This document shows, one piece after another, positions 17,401 through 25,816 of a DNA stretch of 56,491 nucleotides (positions are counted from its first letter, which is position 1; each line of letters starts with the position of its first letter). The position numbers were made by a program, and so were the translations under genes. The stretch spans positions 1 to 56,491 of the forward strand of contig NZ_QGDU01000023.1 of the NCBI RefSeq assembly GCF_003149045.1. Reading direction: 5' to 3'. The DNA comes from Fibrobacter sp. UWR4 (GTDB lineage Bacteria > Fibrobacterota > Fibrobacteria > Fibrobacterales > Fibrobacteraceae). Under the pieces are notes generated by a model. It was given only the letters and a program-made list of their open reading frames with translations. It ran no database searches and had not been told where the DNA came from.

Positions 17401-18500
17401 GCGGCATTAACCACAGGAAGCTTTTCGCTTAAACGCAGGCCACTACCGTTTTCCTTGACGCCAAAGAGGAAACTCTGGATGTAGGAATAGGGGGAATAGG
17501 AATGGAAATAATCCATAGTCCCATTGACGTAGGAAGAATCTTCACGGTCCGCACGCTTCCAGAAGCCGTTGCCATAGCCAATAAAGACGATGGAGTCACC
17601 TTCGTTGAAAGTTCCATCGGCAACAGAACTTCCATTCGGAGAATGATCTCGGACTTCAATGGGAATTTCAAAAATATGGTTAGGGTTGCGGGCGTCCGCT
17701 CCTGGTCCCATAGAGGACAGTGTATCCGGAGACGCCCCGAACAGGCAAAGCTGATCCACCGCAATGCCATCTAAATCATTCTGACGTCCAAGAGACAGGA
17801 GGGACGTGCGAATGGTCTTGAAATCTACGGCATAAAGACCGTCTTCACTGAGAGAGCCAGGACGGTTCTTATCCCCTGTAACTTGCAACTGGGCAAGGAA
17901 CGTCACATTGGAGGTTTGATCAGCGCTAGCCTTACGACGAGCCTTGCGAGATGCACTCATGGACACGCCGAACTTTTCGGCAGCCTTAGCGTTTACTACG
18001 GACGAGAGGGCGCGTTTCCCCGGATTCACACCGAGGGTAGCATTTTCAAACTTGACGTTCAGCCTGTAGCTCTTACGGAGGGAGGAGCCATTCCCACTTT
18101 TTACATACAGCGGGACACGAATGTCTGTAACCCAGAGTCCATCCTTGAAGTACGGCTCAGAAACCTTGAGAGATGTGTAACGAAGGGGCGCGCGGGCAAA
18201 ATCCATCTTATCGCAAGCGGATTCATCCTGAAGCGCATTTCCCAAGGGCAAAAGTCTTTCCCCACTTAGGGAGACCACAGGACTATTCTTGGAAGGCAAT
18301 GCCACACGATACAGACGATAGGGCACGCCGTTGTCATCATCCACAAAAGACCTTTCCGGATCAGCACATTTGCTTACCTGGCTATTGACAACTTCGTCAT
18401 CCAGCACAAACCTAGATCTGGAATCTTCCACAATAATTGACGCCAGGGCAGGAACTGCCGCAAGCATCGCAAGACATGTTTTTAAGACAGGGAACTTCAC
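14403..18500 (-). CDS. porU: PorU-like type IX secretion sortase (gingipain/C25 family)
   Basis: A 1365-residue exported protein, GTG start, signal peptide residues 1-20 ending ALAS. The C25 cysteine-peptidase region covers about 640-1015, with catalytic H883 in YFGHGSMTDWAS and C917 in LGSFSCTVGRFD. The C-terminal region (about 1275-1365, from NVPNPMGKKGTVFYF to the end, with IYNQNGKLVKV and WDGRDNHGRLLANGLYHY) is a FlgD/type IX CTD-like beta domain. PorU removes the sorting domain of type IX cargo and attaches it to the surface; the size and domain order fit. Other type IX components are not in this window. It lies in an operon with a lipoprotein and a secreted protein upstream and a membrane protein downstream. 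Confidence 0.78.
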   Translation of the reverse strand: MKFPVLKTCLAMLAAVPALASIIVEDSRSRFVLDDEVVNSQVSKCADPERSFVDDDNGVPYRLYRVALPSKNSPVVSLSGERLLPLGNALQDESACDKMDFARAPLRYTSLKVSEPYFKDGLWVTDIRVPLYVKSGNGSSLRKSYRLNVKFENATLGVNPGKRALSSVVNAKAAEKFGVSMSASRKARRKASADQTSNVTFLAQLQVTGDKNRPGSLSEDGLYAVDFKTIRTSLLSLGRQNDLDGIAVDQLCLFGASPDTLSSMGPGADARNPNHIFEIPIEVRDHSPNGSSVADGTFNEGDSIVFIGYGNGFWKRADREDSSYVNGTMDYFHSYSPYSYIQSFLFGVKENGSGLRLSEKLPVVNAAGKDVDWMRYVRAEKDAILRDTYFGKDLDWESSTGKEWFWAWGEVSDTVEVAPSTLHARETSTLPGFIEGGKSYVAISYFPNRSVWDNTKYGGQQNVSGLSGKPYKERMDEIWFTMDVNGSKATSSPMGSEEKVTLMPGGNFRMDNAVLKADGNQYALTMLPSGRFERFDGYSVAYQWKPVVDSAEWLLPGAVSGVINVPVPAGTQVMKFVDLQPVGLLDGSNGIAKDSVKSYEDVRYLAVKNNMFRTGLKVAGIPARRDGVISDLSRPNSKIEYLIIVPSEFVAGADSLAEFRSSGKASSTIPTAIVTVEDIYRKYTAGRMSPVAIRNYIAYAREVCPNLNYVLLAGSGHYDYRGMNSKLGPIYIPPFEIEDKAVDDFYAVLDSGEQIMYGTYDLDMSIARLPVSSNTELVNYYRKAKDYEMSGSMDFSNWRSSLLVSADDGKNSGSVDYSRHTMSTESLIATIDSASLKHGIRWNFKKVYLIDYEEDAAAQKKDAAEDFMNVLNQGALFTSYFGHGSMTDWASEGLMKVGYVTRLNNKGRNTILGSFSCTVGRFDFGAKKSLSEEFVLAKDVGAIASVGATRETWASSNKKFAEAYMLGGLVNGRSRLGDAFRYGKKAGAGKAVYNSDRYNEERYTLFGEPVIPLPNFTGLVHLDRELDTLRALDKVVLSGTVDNIQDGYVDLMITEGRFSRRISLQVDEDSITIFNEGNLVFSEEVPVKNGRFETQFITPKKLSFGDSTSEIRMWAFDNKKPEVSKYLHRDIRIEGVSSYADSLQDTVPPVITIQPCNMGEKTGFTNGETVKLQAPACLQVVVEDSTALDFREQADEGITFEIAGVKDPFHPWPYLEQTSKRAKMRMNFSENLYPAGNYIFKVRALDVLGNRSVKMVYLDITDGLTAGLQNVYNVPNPMGKKGTVFYFKDLAVDKNAKVEIFIYNQNGKLVKVIKNAESGVTHWDGRDNHGRLLANGLYHYVVRSQVSTPNGKKTFTKKQKLLISR

Positions 18501-18518
18501 ATTCCCAAAATAGCAATT

Positions 18519-19421
18519 TTACTTCTTCGTTTTGATTTCTAGAATGGATAATCCGGACCCATTTGTCCTTAATTCTACGGATTCCCCCTTTGGAGTGGTA
18601 GCCCTGAACAAAACGAAAAACTCAGGTGTAATGCCACGGGAAAGAATCGCTTCCAATTCGTCCTGTTTCATCATGAATTTTCCATTCCAGGAAGGCATAT
18701 ACCAATGCCAAGCCTGCCAATTGAAAATACTGCGAGTGGACTGGACGAAAGCACGAAGCATCAAGGAATACTCATACTTGAAATAGTCGTCAAAATCACG
18801 CAAAATCACACGTTTTTCAACCATATTCTTCTTGGAAAATTCAGGATCGAGGATCAGCGGGTTCTCCCCCTTCTTTTCGTAGGACAGACGGATGGTATTC
18901 CTGGTAACGTAAGCCTTCAGGTTAGGCTGGTCTCGATGGACGAATTCGTTATCGTTCACTTGTCTGTAATCACGTAAAACCACCAGCGGATCCAGGACCC
19001 CATTGATGGCAAGATCTACAGGCTTTGCATCCAGATCCTTCAATTCGTAAAACACGATGGTCTCACCAGCGCCCTTGGGAAGGAGCACCGCCATCAAGGG
19101 CTTCCTGTTTTCCCCATCACGTTCCGTAAGGATCCAGACCATCTTAGGCTTGTTGCTGGACTTCAGGAGAGGATTCAGGACATCCATTACAGAAGGATCC
19201 TTAACGCCATTGACGTCCCACTCCATCCAGGTACCGGAACCACCCACAGAGTCCAGCACCGCAAAAAGGCGGTCCCCATCAAATAGACTCCTGGATTCCA
19301 CAGCCCCAAGGACGGAAGCGGAACCAGCGGTAAGCCAGCCACTCTTGCTAGCCTTGACGGGAGCGGCGACGGACATGACGGCGGCAGCCAGCAGAATAAT
19401 CAAAAAAGAAATCTTTCTCAC
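18519..19421 (-). CDS. Secreted protein of unknown function, PorU operon
   Basis: A 300-residue protein with a signal peptide (MRKISFLIILLAAAVMSVAA, cleavage probably after VAAPVKA). The mature part is mixed alpha/beta with few cysteines and no recognised motif. It lies 18 bases upstream of the PorU-like gene and about 50 bases downstream of a lipoprotein gene, so a periplasmic role beside the sortase is plausible. No similarity can be claimed from reading alone. Confidence 0.55.
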   Translation of the reverse strand: MRKISFLIILLAAAVMSVAAPVKASKSGWLTAGSASVLGAVESRSLFDGDRLFAVLDSVGGSGTWMEWDVNGVKDPSVMDVLNPLLKSSNKPKMVWILTERDGENRKPLMAVLLPKGAGETIVFYELKDLDAKPVDLAINGVLDPLVVLRDYRQVNDNEFVHRDQPNLKAYVTRNTIRLSYEKKGENPLILDPEFSKKNMVEKRVILRDFDDYFKYEYSLMLRAFVQSTRSIFNWQAWHWYMPSWNGKFMMKQDELEAILSRGITPEFFVLFRATTPKGESVELRTNGSGLSILEIKTKK

Positions 19422-19471
19422 AAAACCTTCCTAAGGAACAAGTAAAATACGTGCCTTAACAGACCGCGGCA

Positions 19472-20209
19472 CTAGAAACCGATAGGTTCGCAGAGGGAAT
19501 CGTCCAGACGGCTATACTGCAAATGGTATTCCTGGTCCAGCCAGTAGAGAGCCAGTTTCTTGTTGCTCCAGTTCTTCTTGGAGGCGGTGGCTTCGATGCC
19601 CTTGGTAATCAGGGGAACCGTTTCTACCAGGTCCAATTTCCAGGCGCTATCATCCCAAGTAAAAAGCATAATGGGAACTTCCGGACTCTTTGCAAGGCCG
19701 ACGCTACCGCGGTCATTCTTAATCTTTACAGGTCCAAGATTCAGGCTAGTAAAGCGTTCGAACATACCACCCTTGGAAAGGAACAGCCAAAGCATCTTGT
19801 ATTCGGAAACTTCCCACAGATGTTCACGTTCATACAGACGATACAGCAGAATGGAATAAGCTTCATAGAACTGACAGGTATCCAAGTCTTCCGGAGTGTA
19901 GCTTTTTGCATGTGCTTCCAGAGTGTCCAGCCAGTATTCAGAAGAATCCGTAAGCATTTCCAGCAATTGTTCGGAAGTAGAGCCATTGGAAACCGCACTT
20001 ACAAAACTCTGGAACATATTTTCCAGCAAGGACTGCTTATCCTGTTCACGGGCCTGGACCTTGGCATCCTTCTGGTCGGCGGACTGACCAAGTGCAGCGT
20101 CCAGGGCATTAGGCTTTGCGCCATCGGTATTGGAACCAGCACAGCCTGCAAAAATGGAAAGGGCGACGCCCATGAGAACCGTAAGTATTTTATTTTTCAG
20201 TACATGCAT
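19472..20209 (-). CDS. Lipoprotein of unknown function, first gene of the PorU operon
   Basis: A 245-residue lipoprotein with lipobox IFAGC at about residues 19-23. Residues 30-70 are polar and helical; the rest is a helical plus beta domain rich in aromatic residues (EYKMLWLFLSKG, PEVPIMLFTWDDSAWKLDLV), which resembles small NTF2-like folds, a weak impression. It heads a minus-strand operon with three further envelope genes and diverges from the release-factor-like gene at 20228. Confidence 0.55.
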   Translation of the reverse strand: MHVLKNKILTVLMGVALSIFAGCAGSNTDGAKPNALDAALGQSADQKDAKVQAREQDKQSLLENMFQSFVSAVSNGSTSEQLLEMLTDSSEYWLDTLEAHAKSYTPEDLDTCQFYEAYSILLYRLYEREHLWEVSEYKMLWLFLSKGGMFERFTSLNLGPVKIKNDRGSVGLAKSPEVPIMLFTWDDSAWKLDLVETVPLITKGIEATASKKNWSNKKLALYWLDQEYHLQYSRLDDSLCEPIGF

Positions 20210-20227
20210 CGTGATACCTACTTAAGA

Positions 20228-20695
20228 ATGAGTTTAGACGAACTTCTCCGTGCCTGCACCCTCAAGGGCTACCAGGGCAGTGGTCCCGGCGGACAGCACC
20301 GGAACAAGACCAATACGGGAGTTCTTCTGACACTTCGTGAGTTTAATTTAGAAATCAAATCCTGCGAAGGAAGAAGCGCCCACGAAAACAAGGTCCATGC
20401 ACTGCACCGAATGCAGATGGCCCTGGCCCTCCAGGTAAGATGCGAGCCCGCCAACCCGGAAATTCCCTTTCCCGGAAGCAATGGACATATCCAGACCTCC
20501 AACGCTCTGTTTCCCTTATTTGTCGCCCACGTATTTGACATTATGGCAAGTAAGGGCGGAGACACGAAAATGGCGGCTGCGGCATTTAAGCTTACCCCCA
20601 GCGCCCTTGTCAAAATCTTAAGGCAGGATAAAGCCTGCGCCACGAAACTTCAGGGCAACCGCCAGCAGAATGGACAAAAGCCTTTGAAGCTGTAA
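20228..20695 (+). CDS. Release-factor-like (RF-1 domain) protein with GGQ motif
   Basis: A 155-residue protein. Residues 13-28 read GYQGSGPGGQHRNKTN, the GGQ peptidyl-tRNA hydrolysis motif in its usual setting. The first 70 residues match the catalytic RF-1 domain of ArfB/PrfH-type factors, while residues 75-155 form a helical extension ending in a basic tail. There is no codon-recognition domain, so it probably releases peptides from stalled ribosomes. An open frame extends far upstream (to 19523), but it overlaps the divergent lipoprotein gene; the ATG at 20228 fits the family start. It is interesting next to the tmRNA array in the same window, a second rescue route. Confidence 0.75.
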   Translation: MSLDELLRACTLKGYQGSGPGGQHRNKTNTGVLLTLREFNLEIKSCEGRSAHENKVHALHRMQMALALQVRCEPANPEIPFPGSNGHIQTSNALFPLFVAHVFDIMASKGGDTKMAAAAFKLTPSALVKILRQDKACATKLQGNRQQNGQKPLKL

Positions 20696-20717
20696 AAAAC
20701 ATTTTACAGCTTTTTTC
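20687..20717 (+). terminator. Terminator overlapping the stop codon of the RF-like gene
   Basis: GCTGTAAAA and TTTTACAGC form a perfect stem followed by TTTTTT. The stem includes the last sense codon and the TAA at 20693-20695, a very compact arrangement. Confidence 0.8.
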
Positions 20718-20785
20718 GGGAAAAACTGAAACATTGGGACATTTCCCTCGTTTTAGTATGTAGGACACCAACAAACGGAGGTTTT

Positions 20786-22033
20786 ATGAGTCCTACAATC
20801 AAGAACCGCGGCATCTTCGGTACCGCGGCAATCATCCTGTGTGCAGCCACGTTATGGAACTGCTCTACAGACAGCGCAAATGACAATAGTTCTGCAGCAT
20901 TGAATGGCACATCCACCAATGTGGCACTGAAACTGGAATACAACGCCCCGCCCCTACTGGACAGTCTTGTACTGGACTGCTATGGCGCAGACACGCTCCA
21001 TCTGGTCCACGCCGCCAATGACGGCAACTTTAGCCTGGACCTGTTCCCCAGCGATCACTGGAACTTCCAGGCAAAAGTATACGCCAATGGAGCCCTCATG
21101 CAGGTAGGTGAACTGGAAACAAAGCTGGATGCAGGCACCAATGTAAACCTGAACATCCAGATGCATCCCATTGTGGGATTTGTCTATGTGGAAATTCCCT
21201 TAGGTCTAGGCAATGCAGCCGGTATCAGAACCGGCGTCATGACGCTCTCCTCAAAGGAAAACCATTATGAGATTCCCATGACAATTACCGCCAGCAAGGG
21301 CTATTTCAAGAGCGAGATGCTTAAGCTGGGAGCAACTTACGACGTGACCATTTCCCTTCAGGATGCCGACGGAAATGAGATCTACGCCCTGTCAGACAAG
21401 TTCCTGTTAAGCGAAGACAGTCCTAATCCGGATTTGTCCCTCAATTCCCTCAGGGCACAGATTTCCATTGCCATCCAGGCGGCAGCAGAAAAGAACGTGA
21501 ACCTCACGTTACCGCTTCCTGCAGGCTACCGTCTCCCTCGGGCAGAGGAACTTCTGATTACCGAATACTTTTCCGCCCCCGATTCCAAGGATAGTAGTCA
21601 GTATGAGTTCGTGGAAATATTCAACGGTAGTCTGGACACTTTGATTCTGGACGACTGCACCTTGAACGTTACCAGCGGCAGCACCAGCAAAAGCTTACCC
21701 TTGACCGTGAGCGAAATTCCTCCCGCAGGAATCCTGGTGCTAGGCTCCGCCAACTCCGAGAAAACTCCCGCGGGAAACGTAAACACCGAGGGTTGGCTCG
21801 ACCTTGGGAACTCCAAGGGAGCGGTCGCTCTCAAATGCGGAAACGAAGTGATGGATGAAATCTACTATGCTACAGAGCCCGACAGTCTCCACGCAAACGT
21901 GGTTCCGGCCCTAGGTTCCAGCAAGTACGGAAGTTCTGGTCAACTGGACATTGACCAATGGAATAACCGCAAGGAAACAACCGCCTGGTGCCTCGGCGCT
22001 CCCACCCCAGGCAAACTCTCCTTCTGCAACTAA
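20786..22033 (+). CDS. Lipoprotein with C-terminal lamin-tail domain
   Basis: A 415-residue lipoprotein: signal peptide with lipobox LWNC, preceded by ACGGAGG. Residues 45-235 form beta-rich repeats of unknown function. Residues 250-415 match the lamin-tail (LTD) fold: LLITEYFSAPDSKDSSQYEF with VEIFNGSLDTLILDD, then ILVLGSANSE and a closing WCLGAPTPGKLSFCN. LTDs in bacteria occur on surface proteins and may mediate protein or carbohydrate contacts. It stands alone between terminators and a repeat array. Confidence 0.7.
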   Translation: MSPTIKNRGIFGTAAIILCAATLWNCSTDSANDNSSAALNGTSTNVALKLEYNAPPLLDSLVLDCYGADTLHLVHAANDGNFSLDLFPSDHWNFQAKVYANGALMQVGELETKLDAGTNVNLNIQMHPIVGFVYVEIPLGLGNAAGIRTGVMTLSSKENHYEIPMTITASKGYFKSEMLKLGATYDVTISLQDADGNEIYALSDKFLLSEDSPNPDLSLNSLRAQISIAIQAAAEKNVNLTLPLPAGYRLPRAEELLITEYFSAPDSKDSSQYEFVEIFNGSLDTLILDDCTLNVTSGSTSKSLPLTVSEIPPAGILVLGSANSEKTPAGNVNTEGWLDLGNSKGAVALKCGNEVMDEIYYATEPDSLHANVVPALGSSKYGSSGQLDIDQWNNRKETTAWCLGAPTPGKLSFCN

Positions 22034-22034
22034 A

Positions 22035-22305
22035 CATTCATTCCAGAGGCGAACCCGAGAGTACGCGCTCCTATCTTGAATTAGCACAATCCTAACGCAG
22101 GTTTTTCTCCCGACGAACGGGATTGTGCGGGCTTTCATGAGCGAAGGCCCGCTACGAAAGCAGGCCTTTTGCAATCTTTACGGTCTCATTCATTCCAGAG
22201 GCGAACCCGAAAGTACGCGCTCCTATCCTGAATTAGCACAATCCTAACGCAGGTTTTTCTCCCGACGAACGGGATTGTGCGGGCTTTCATGAGCGAAGGT
22301 CCGGT
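22035..22305. repeat. Tandem repeat A, two copies of about 119 bp
   Basis: CATTCATTCCAGAGGCGAAC starts at 22035 and again at 22187 (period 152); the two copies differ at only a few bases. Each copy holds CACAATCC and GGGATTGTG about 24 bases apart (hairpin), and ends near CATGAGCGAAGG. The spacer between copies contains a terminator-like AGGCCCGC/GCAGGCCTTTT hairpin. No coding capacity is seen. Confidence 0.8.
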
Positions 22306-22479
22306 CAACACCGGGCCTTTTGCGAGCGCGAGGGTTCGTTCGCTTGGCCGAGCCAAGCGATAAAGAAGCCCGAGCTTTTATTTCATGAGCGAAGGCCCGG
22401 TCAACACCGGGCCTTTCGCGAGCGCGAGGGTTCGTTCGCTTGGCCGAGCCAAGCGATAAAGAAGCCCGAGCTTTTATTA
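22288..22479. repeat. Tandem repeat B, two copies of 96 bp
   Basis: CATGAGCGAAGG begins at 22288 and 22384, period 96. Each copy carries the hairpin GGTCCGGT or GGCCCGGT-CAAC-ACCGGGCC followed by T, then GCTTGGC-CGA-GCCAAGC, and ends near CCCGAGCTTTTATT. It overlaps the end of repeat A. The structure suggests an interspersed palindromic repeat family that also terminates transcription. Confidence 0.8.
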
Positions 22480-22932
22480 TTACGCGTGGATTTGAGAATT
22501 AGCGCGTTCCACGTCGAACAGTCTGCGGAGCAGTTCTGTACGAGCCGGTTCGCGTTCTTCAGCCAAGGTCAGCGGCCCCATATTGATAGCCACCAGGATA
22601 GAACCCGGATAATTGTTGGCATTCTTGATGAATTCGCTTTCGGAAACACCTTCAGTATAGAAGTCAACGACAAAGGTATCCCACTCGTCACTTTCCAGCT
22701 GTTCCTGTGCTTCGGCTTCAGTCTTTACAGCCTTGATGGTTGCACCCACCAGAAGATCCGTGAGAACTTCCAGGCAAGCGTCGCGACGAGCATCATCGTC
22801 TTCCCAGATCAGGATATGACGGTCACTGTAGTCACGAACTTGGTTAGCAGAACCATCGGATTCATCCTCGAGGAATGCTTCGGCGGATTCGTCCATTTCT
22901 TCATCATCAAAATCTTCAATATTCTTTGCCAT
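22480..22932 (-). CDS. Receiver-like protein with acidic N-terminus
   Basis: A 150-residue protein. Residues 1-35 are acidic and low-complexity. Residues 38-150 look like a response-regulator receiver fold: HILIWEDDDARRD supplies the acidic pair at the first strand, and TFVVDFYTEGVSESEF supplies the likely phosphoacceptor aspartate with an insertion-free loop. The conserved late lysine is not obvious, so phosphorylation is doubtful. It may act as a stand-alone or degenerate receiver. It diverges from typA, with the typA promoter in between. Confidence 0.5.
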   Translation of the reverse strand: MAKNIEDFDDEEMDESAEAFLEDESDGSANQVRDYSDRHILIWEDDDARRDACLEVLTDLLVGATIKAVKTEAEAQEQLESDEWDTFVVDFYTEGVSESEFIKNANNYPGSILVAINMGPLTLAEEREPARTELLRRLFDVERANSQIHA

Positions 22933-22967
22933 AGTGACCCAAATATAGTAAAACCCCTTCTAAAAAC

Positions 22968-22996
22968 TTGCCATATATAGGGCATTTTTCTATCTT
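22968..22996 (+). promoter_or_regulatory. Sigma-70 promoter of typA
   Basis: TTGCCA (22968-22973) and TATCTT (22991-22996) have a 17-base spacer and lie 41 bases upstream of the typA ATG. Confidence 0.6.
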
Positions 22997-23037
22997 TGGG
23001 CGCAAAAAATCAACCTCTCTTATAAAAAGAAGGCCTT

Positions 23038-24870
23038 ATGGATCAGTCTAAAATCAGAAACGTCGCCATTATCGCCCACGTTGACCACGGTAAAACTACC
23101 CTGGTGGACCAGCTCCTCAAGCAGTGCGGAACTTTCCACGAAGGCGAAGAAGTCAACGAACGCGTGATGGACTCCGACAACCTGGAACGCGAACGCGGCA
23201 TTACCATCCTTTCCAAGAACACCAACGTGATGTACAAGGGCTACCGCGTGAACATCGTGGATACCCCGGGGCATGCCGACTTCGGTGGCCAGGTGGAACG
23301 CGTTCTCGGTACCGTTGACGGCGTGATTCTGGTGGTGGACGCTTTCGAAGGTCCTATGGCCCAGACTCGTTTCGTTACCCAGAAGGCTCTCCAGATGGGC
23401 CTTATGCCTATCGTCGTGGTGAACAAGATCGACCGCGATGGCTGTAATCCTCATGGCGCCCTGGACAAGGTGTTTGACCTGTTCTGCGAACTTGATGCAA
23501 CTGAAGAACAGCTGGACTTCGACAAGGTGTTCGGTTCCGGCCGTAAGGGCATCTGCAAGGCAGAAATGGAAGATCCGGATGGCGACTTTTCCATCCTCAT
23601 GGACAAGATCATTGAACGCATTCCGGCTCCCAAGGGCGATCCCAATGCAGAACCCCTCATGCAGATCACTTCTCTGGAATACTCCGGCTTCCTCGGCCGT
23701 TTGGCTGTGGGCCGCGTCCAGAACGGTATTTTCAAGCCGGGTCTCACCGTCGCTCAGTCTTCCGTAGACGGCAAGTTCAAGAACGTCCGTCTCCAGAAGG
23801 TTCTCCGTTACGATGGCCTTACCCCGCAACCGGTGGAAGAAGCAGGTCCGGGTGACATCGTCCTCCTGGCCGGTTTCGACAACTTCGATATCGGTGATAC
23901 CCTGTCCGCCCCCAGCAATCCGGTGGAACTGCCCCGTATCCATATCGACCCGCCCACCATCTCCATGCTGTTCACCGTGAACACATCTCCCCTCGCTGGT
24001 AAGTACGGTGGAAAGTTCATGACTGGTAACCAGCTGCAGGAACGTCTGGAACGCGCTCACATGGCTGACCCCGCCCTCCTGGTGGAAAAGGTGGATGGCG
24101 CATCTACATTCAAGGTTTCCGGTCGTGGTATCCTCCATCTGACCATCCTGGTGGAAAATATGCGTCGTGAACTCTATGAATTCACCATCGGTTCTCCCCA
24201 GGTGATTTTCCAGAACGACGAAAACGGCAAGCTCCTGGAACCTATCGAAGAATTCAAGGTTGAAGTGCCCAGCGAATATAGCGGCGCCTGCATTGAAGAA
24301 ATCGGCAAGCGCAAGGGCGAAATGGTCAACATGGTCACCGACGACAACGACCGAGTGACTTTGGAATACCTGGTTCCCTCTCGTGGCCTTATCGGAATTC
24401 GTCCCAAGCTGTTGTCCCTGTCCAAGGGTTACGCCATCAGCCAGTCCATCTTCAAGGCATACGAACCGTACAAGGGAGAAATTCCCGCTCGTATCAACGG
24501 TGTGCTCATTGCCAAGGAACCGGGCGAAGCTGCTAGCTATGCACTTTCCAACCTGGAAGACCGCGGCTACCTCATCATCGGACCGGGTGCAGAAGTTTAT
24601 CCGGGTATGATCGTGGGCGAACACAACCGCGACGTGGATATTACCGTGAACGTGACCAAGGGTAAGCACCTTACCAACATGCGTTCCAAGTCCGCTGACG
24701 ATATGATCCAGCTGACTCCGTACCGCCGCCTGACTTTGGAAGAATGCGTCACCTTCATCAACGAAGACGAATGCATCGAAGTCACTCCGGAAGTGCTGCG
24801 CCTGCGCAAGACCGAGCTCGACCCCATCAAGCGTAAGCAGCTCTCCAAGAAGCCGGTGGAAGAAGACTAA
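23038..24870 (+). CDS. typA: Ribosome-associated GTPase TypA/BipA
   Basis: A 610-residue translational GTPase of the EF-G superfamily. GTP-binding motifs are clear: [10 protein letters not shown] (P-loop, about residues 14-23), ERERGITI (switch I), [10 protein letters not shown] (G3) and NKIDRDG (G4). Domains II, III and V and the TypA-specific C-terminal domain (from about 480, [12 protein letters not shown] to [11 protein letters not shown]) are present at normal length. The protein binds 70S ribosomes and helps assembly and stress adaptation. It is a single-gene unit with its own promoter and terminator. Confidence 0.97.
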   Translation: MDQSKIRNVAIIAHVDHGKTTLVDQLLKQCGTFHEGEEVNERVMDSDNLERERGITILSKNTNVMYKGYRVNIVDTPGHADFGGQVERVLGTVDGVILVVDAFEGPMAQTRFVTQKALQMGLMPIVVVNKIDRDGCNPHGALDKVFDLFCELDATEEQLDFDKVFGSGRKGICKAEMEDPDGDFSILMDKIIERIPAPKGDPNAEPLMQITSLEYSGFLGRLAVGRVQNGIFKPGLTVAQSSVDGKFKNVRLQKVLRYDGLTPQPVEEAGPGDIVLLAGFDNFDIGDTLSAPSNPVELPRIHIDPPTISMLFTVNTSPLAGKYGGKFMTGNQLQERLERAHMADPALLVEKVDGASTFKVSGRGILHLTILVENMRRELYEFTIGSPQVIFQNDENGKLLEPIEEFKVEVPSEYSGACIEEIGKRKGEMVNMVTDDNDRVTLEYLVPSRGLIGIRPKLLSLSKGYAISQSIFKAYEPYKGEIPARINGVLIAKEPGEAASYALSNLEDRGYLIIGPGAEVYPGMIVGEHNRDVDITVNVTKGKHLTNMRSKSADDMIQLTPYRRLTLEECVTFINEDECIEVTPEVLRLRKTELDPIKRKQLSKKPVEED

Positions 24871-24962
24871 TTAGAGGCTAGGATTTAGGATCTAGGGGCT
24901 AGGGAATGTTTGTGAAGAACGTTTCCTGAACCTAGAGCCAGCTGAATCCTCTGACTATACGA

Positions 24963-24993
24963 AAAAGGCCCGCTTTTAAAGCGGGTCTTTTTT
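24963..24993. terminator. Terminator between typA and thiD
   Basis: AAAGGCCCGC and GCGGGTCTTT around TTTTAAA, followed by T. It is placed between convergent genes. The 90 bases before it hold short GGCTAGG/GGATCTAGG repeats but no gene. Confidence 0.8.
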
Positions 24994-24997
24994 GCGT

Positions 24998-25738
24998 TTA
25001 ATGAATAAATCCCAGGCGGCCTTCCCCGCTTTTGAGGTATTCATTCATATAGTCTTTTGCAATCTTGCAAGCTTCAGGAAGACTCTTGCCTAGCGCCACA
25101 TTGGCAAGGATGGCAGAACTCAACACGCAGCCGGTTCCATGCTTTCCGCAGCCTGGCAAACGGGGGCTTGCAAACTTGTATTCCTTACCTTCATGGAGCA
25201 GCGTGTCGATGGACTCGGAACCTTCGCAATGGCCGCCCTTCAAGAGAACAGAGCAGTCCTTCCCCATCTGGATAACGCCCTTGGCCTGAGCCTCTTCCAA
25301 ACCCAGGAACTTGTATTCATCGGCATTGGGGGTAACAAGGTCAATCATCTTCATGACCGGCAAGAACTCATTTGCATCCCGCATAAAATGAAAGCCTGCG
25401 CTGGCACTGGCGATGGGATCCCAGACGATAAATGCATCGGGAGACTTTTCGCGGACAAACTCCACAATGCGTTTCAGGATCTTCGCCTTTTCCACAAGAC
25501 CTATTTTCACGTACTTGAAAGTGTGCTTCTTGAACAAAGTTTCCAGCTGGGCTTCGATACGTTCCCAGATGACCCAACCCGGAGCGACGAATTCATCTTC
25601 ATTTTGTTCTGTAAGTGCGGTACAAACGGCCTGACCATAGACACCGAAGTGGGACATGGTCTTGATATCCGAAATAAAGCCGGCACCCGCACTACCGTCA
25701 AAGCCGGCAATGGTCAAAGCATAAATCATCTCAGCCAT
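24998..25738 (-). CDS. thiD: Hydroxymethylpyrimidine/phosphomethylpyrimidine kinase
   Basis: A 246-residue PfkB-type kinase of thiamine synthesis, which phosphorylates HMP and HMP-P. Motifs are TIAGFDGSAGAGFISDIKT at the N-terminus, VWDPIASASAG, LLKGGH and the C-terminal anion-hole segment GCGKHGTGCVLSSAI with the catalytic base region. The usual DSSGGAG of the first motif reads DGSAGAG. No thi genes are adjacent and no TPP riboswitch is seen, so it may work in salvage. Confidence 0.88.
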   Translation of the reverse strand: MAEMIYALTIAGFDGSAGAGFISDIKTMSHFGVYGQAVCTALTEQNEDEFVAPGWVIWERIEAQLETLFKKHTFKYVKIGLVEKAKILKRIVEFVREKSPDAFIVWDPIASASAGFHFMRDANEFLPVMKMIDLVTPNADEYKFLGLEEAQAKGVIQMGKDCSVLLKGGHCEGSESIDTLLHEGKEYKFASPRLPGCGKHGTGCVLSSAILANVALGKSLPEACKIAKDYMNEYLKSGEGRLGFIH

Positions 25739-25816
25739 TTCAAATCCTTTGCAGAAATTCTTTTTTCTGTGCTGTTAGTAAAATAAAAAAGACCGTTCAA
25801 CGAAATCCAAGCAGAT

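Noticed and set aside
19523-20227. Long upstream extension of the RF-like gene
   Set aside because: It overlaps the lipoprotein gene on the other strand; the release-factor family starts at 20228.
22035-22479. CRISPR array
   Set aside because: The repeats are too long, only two copies each, differ in period and contain terminator-like hairpins; no cas genes are near.
23020-24669. A 549-codon open frame antisense to typA
   Set aside because: It mirrors a highly conserved gene with strong codon bias; the translation has no motif and no ribosome-binding site.
25739-25816. TPP riboswitch before thiD
   Set aside because: The gap upstream of thiD is only 78 bases and lacks the CTGAGA-type THI box.
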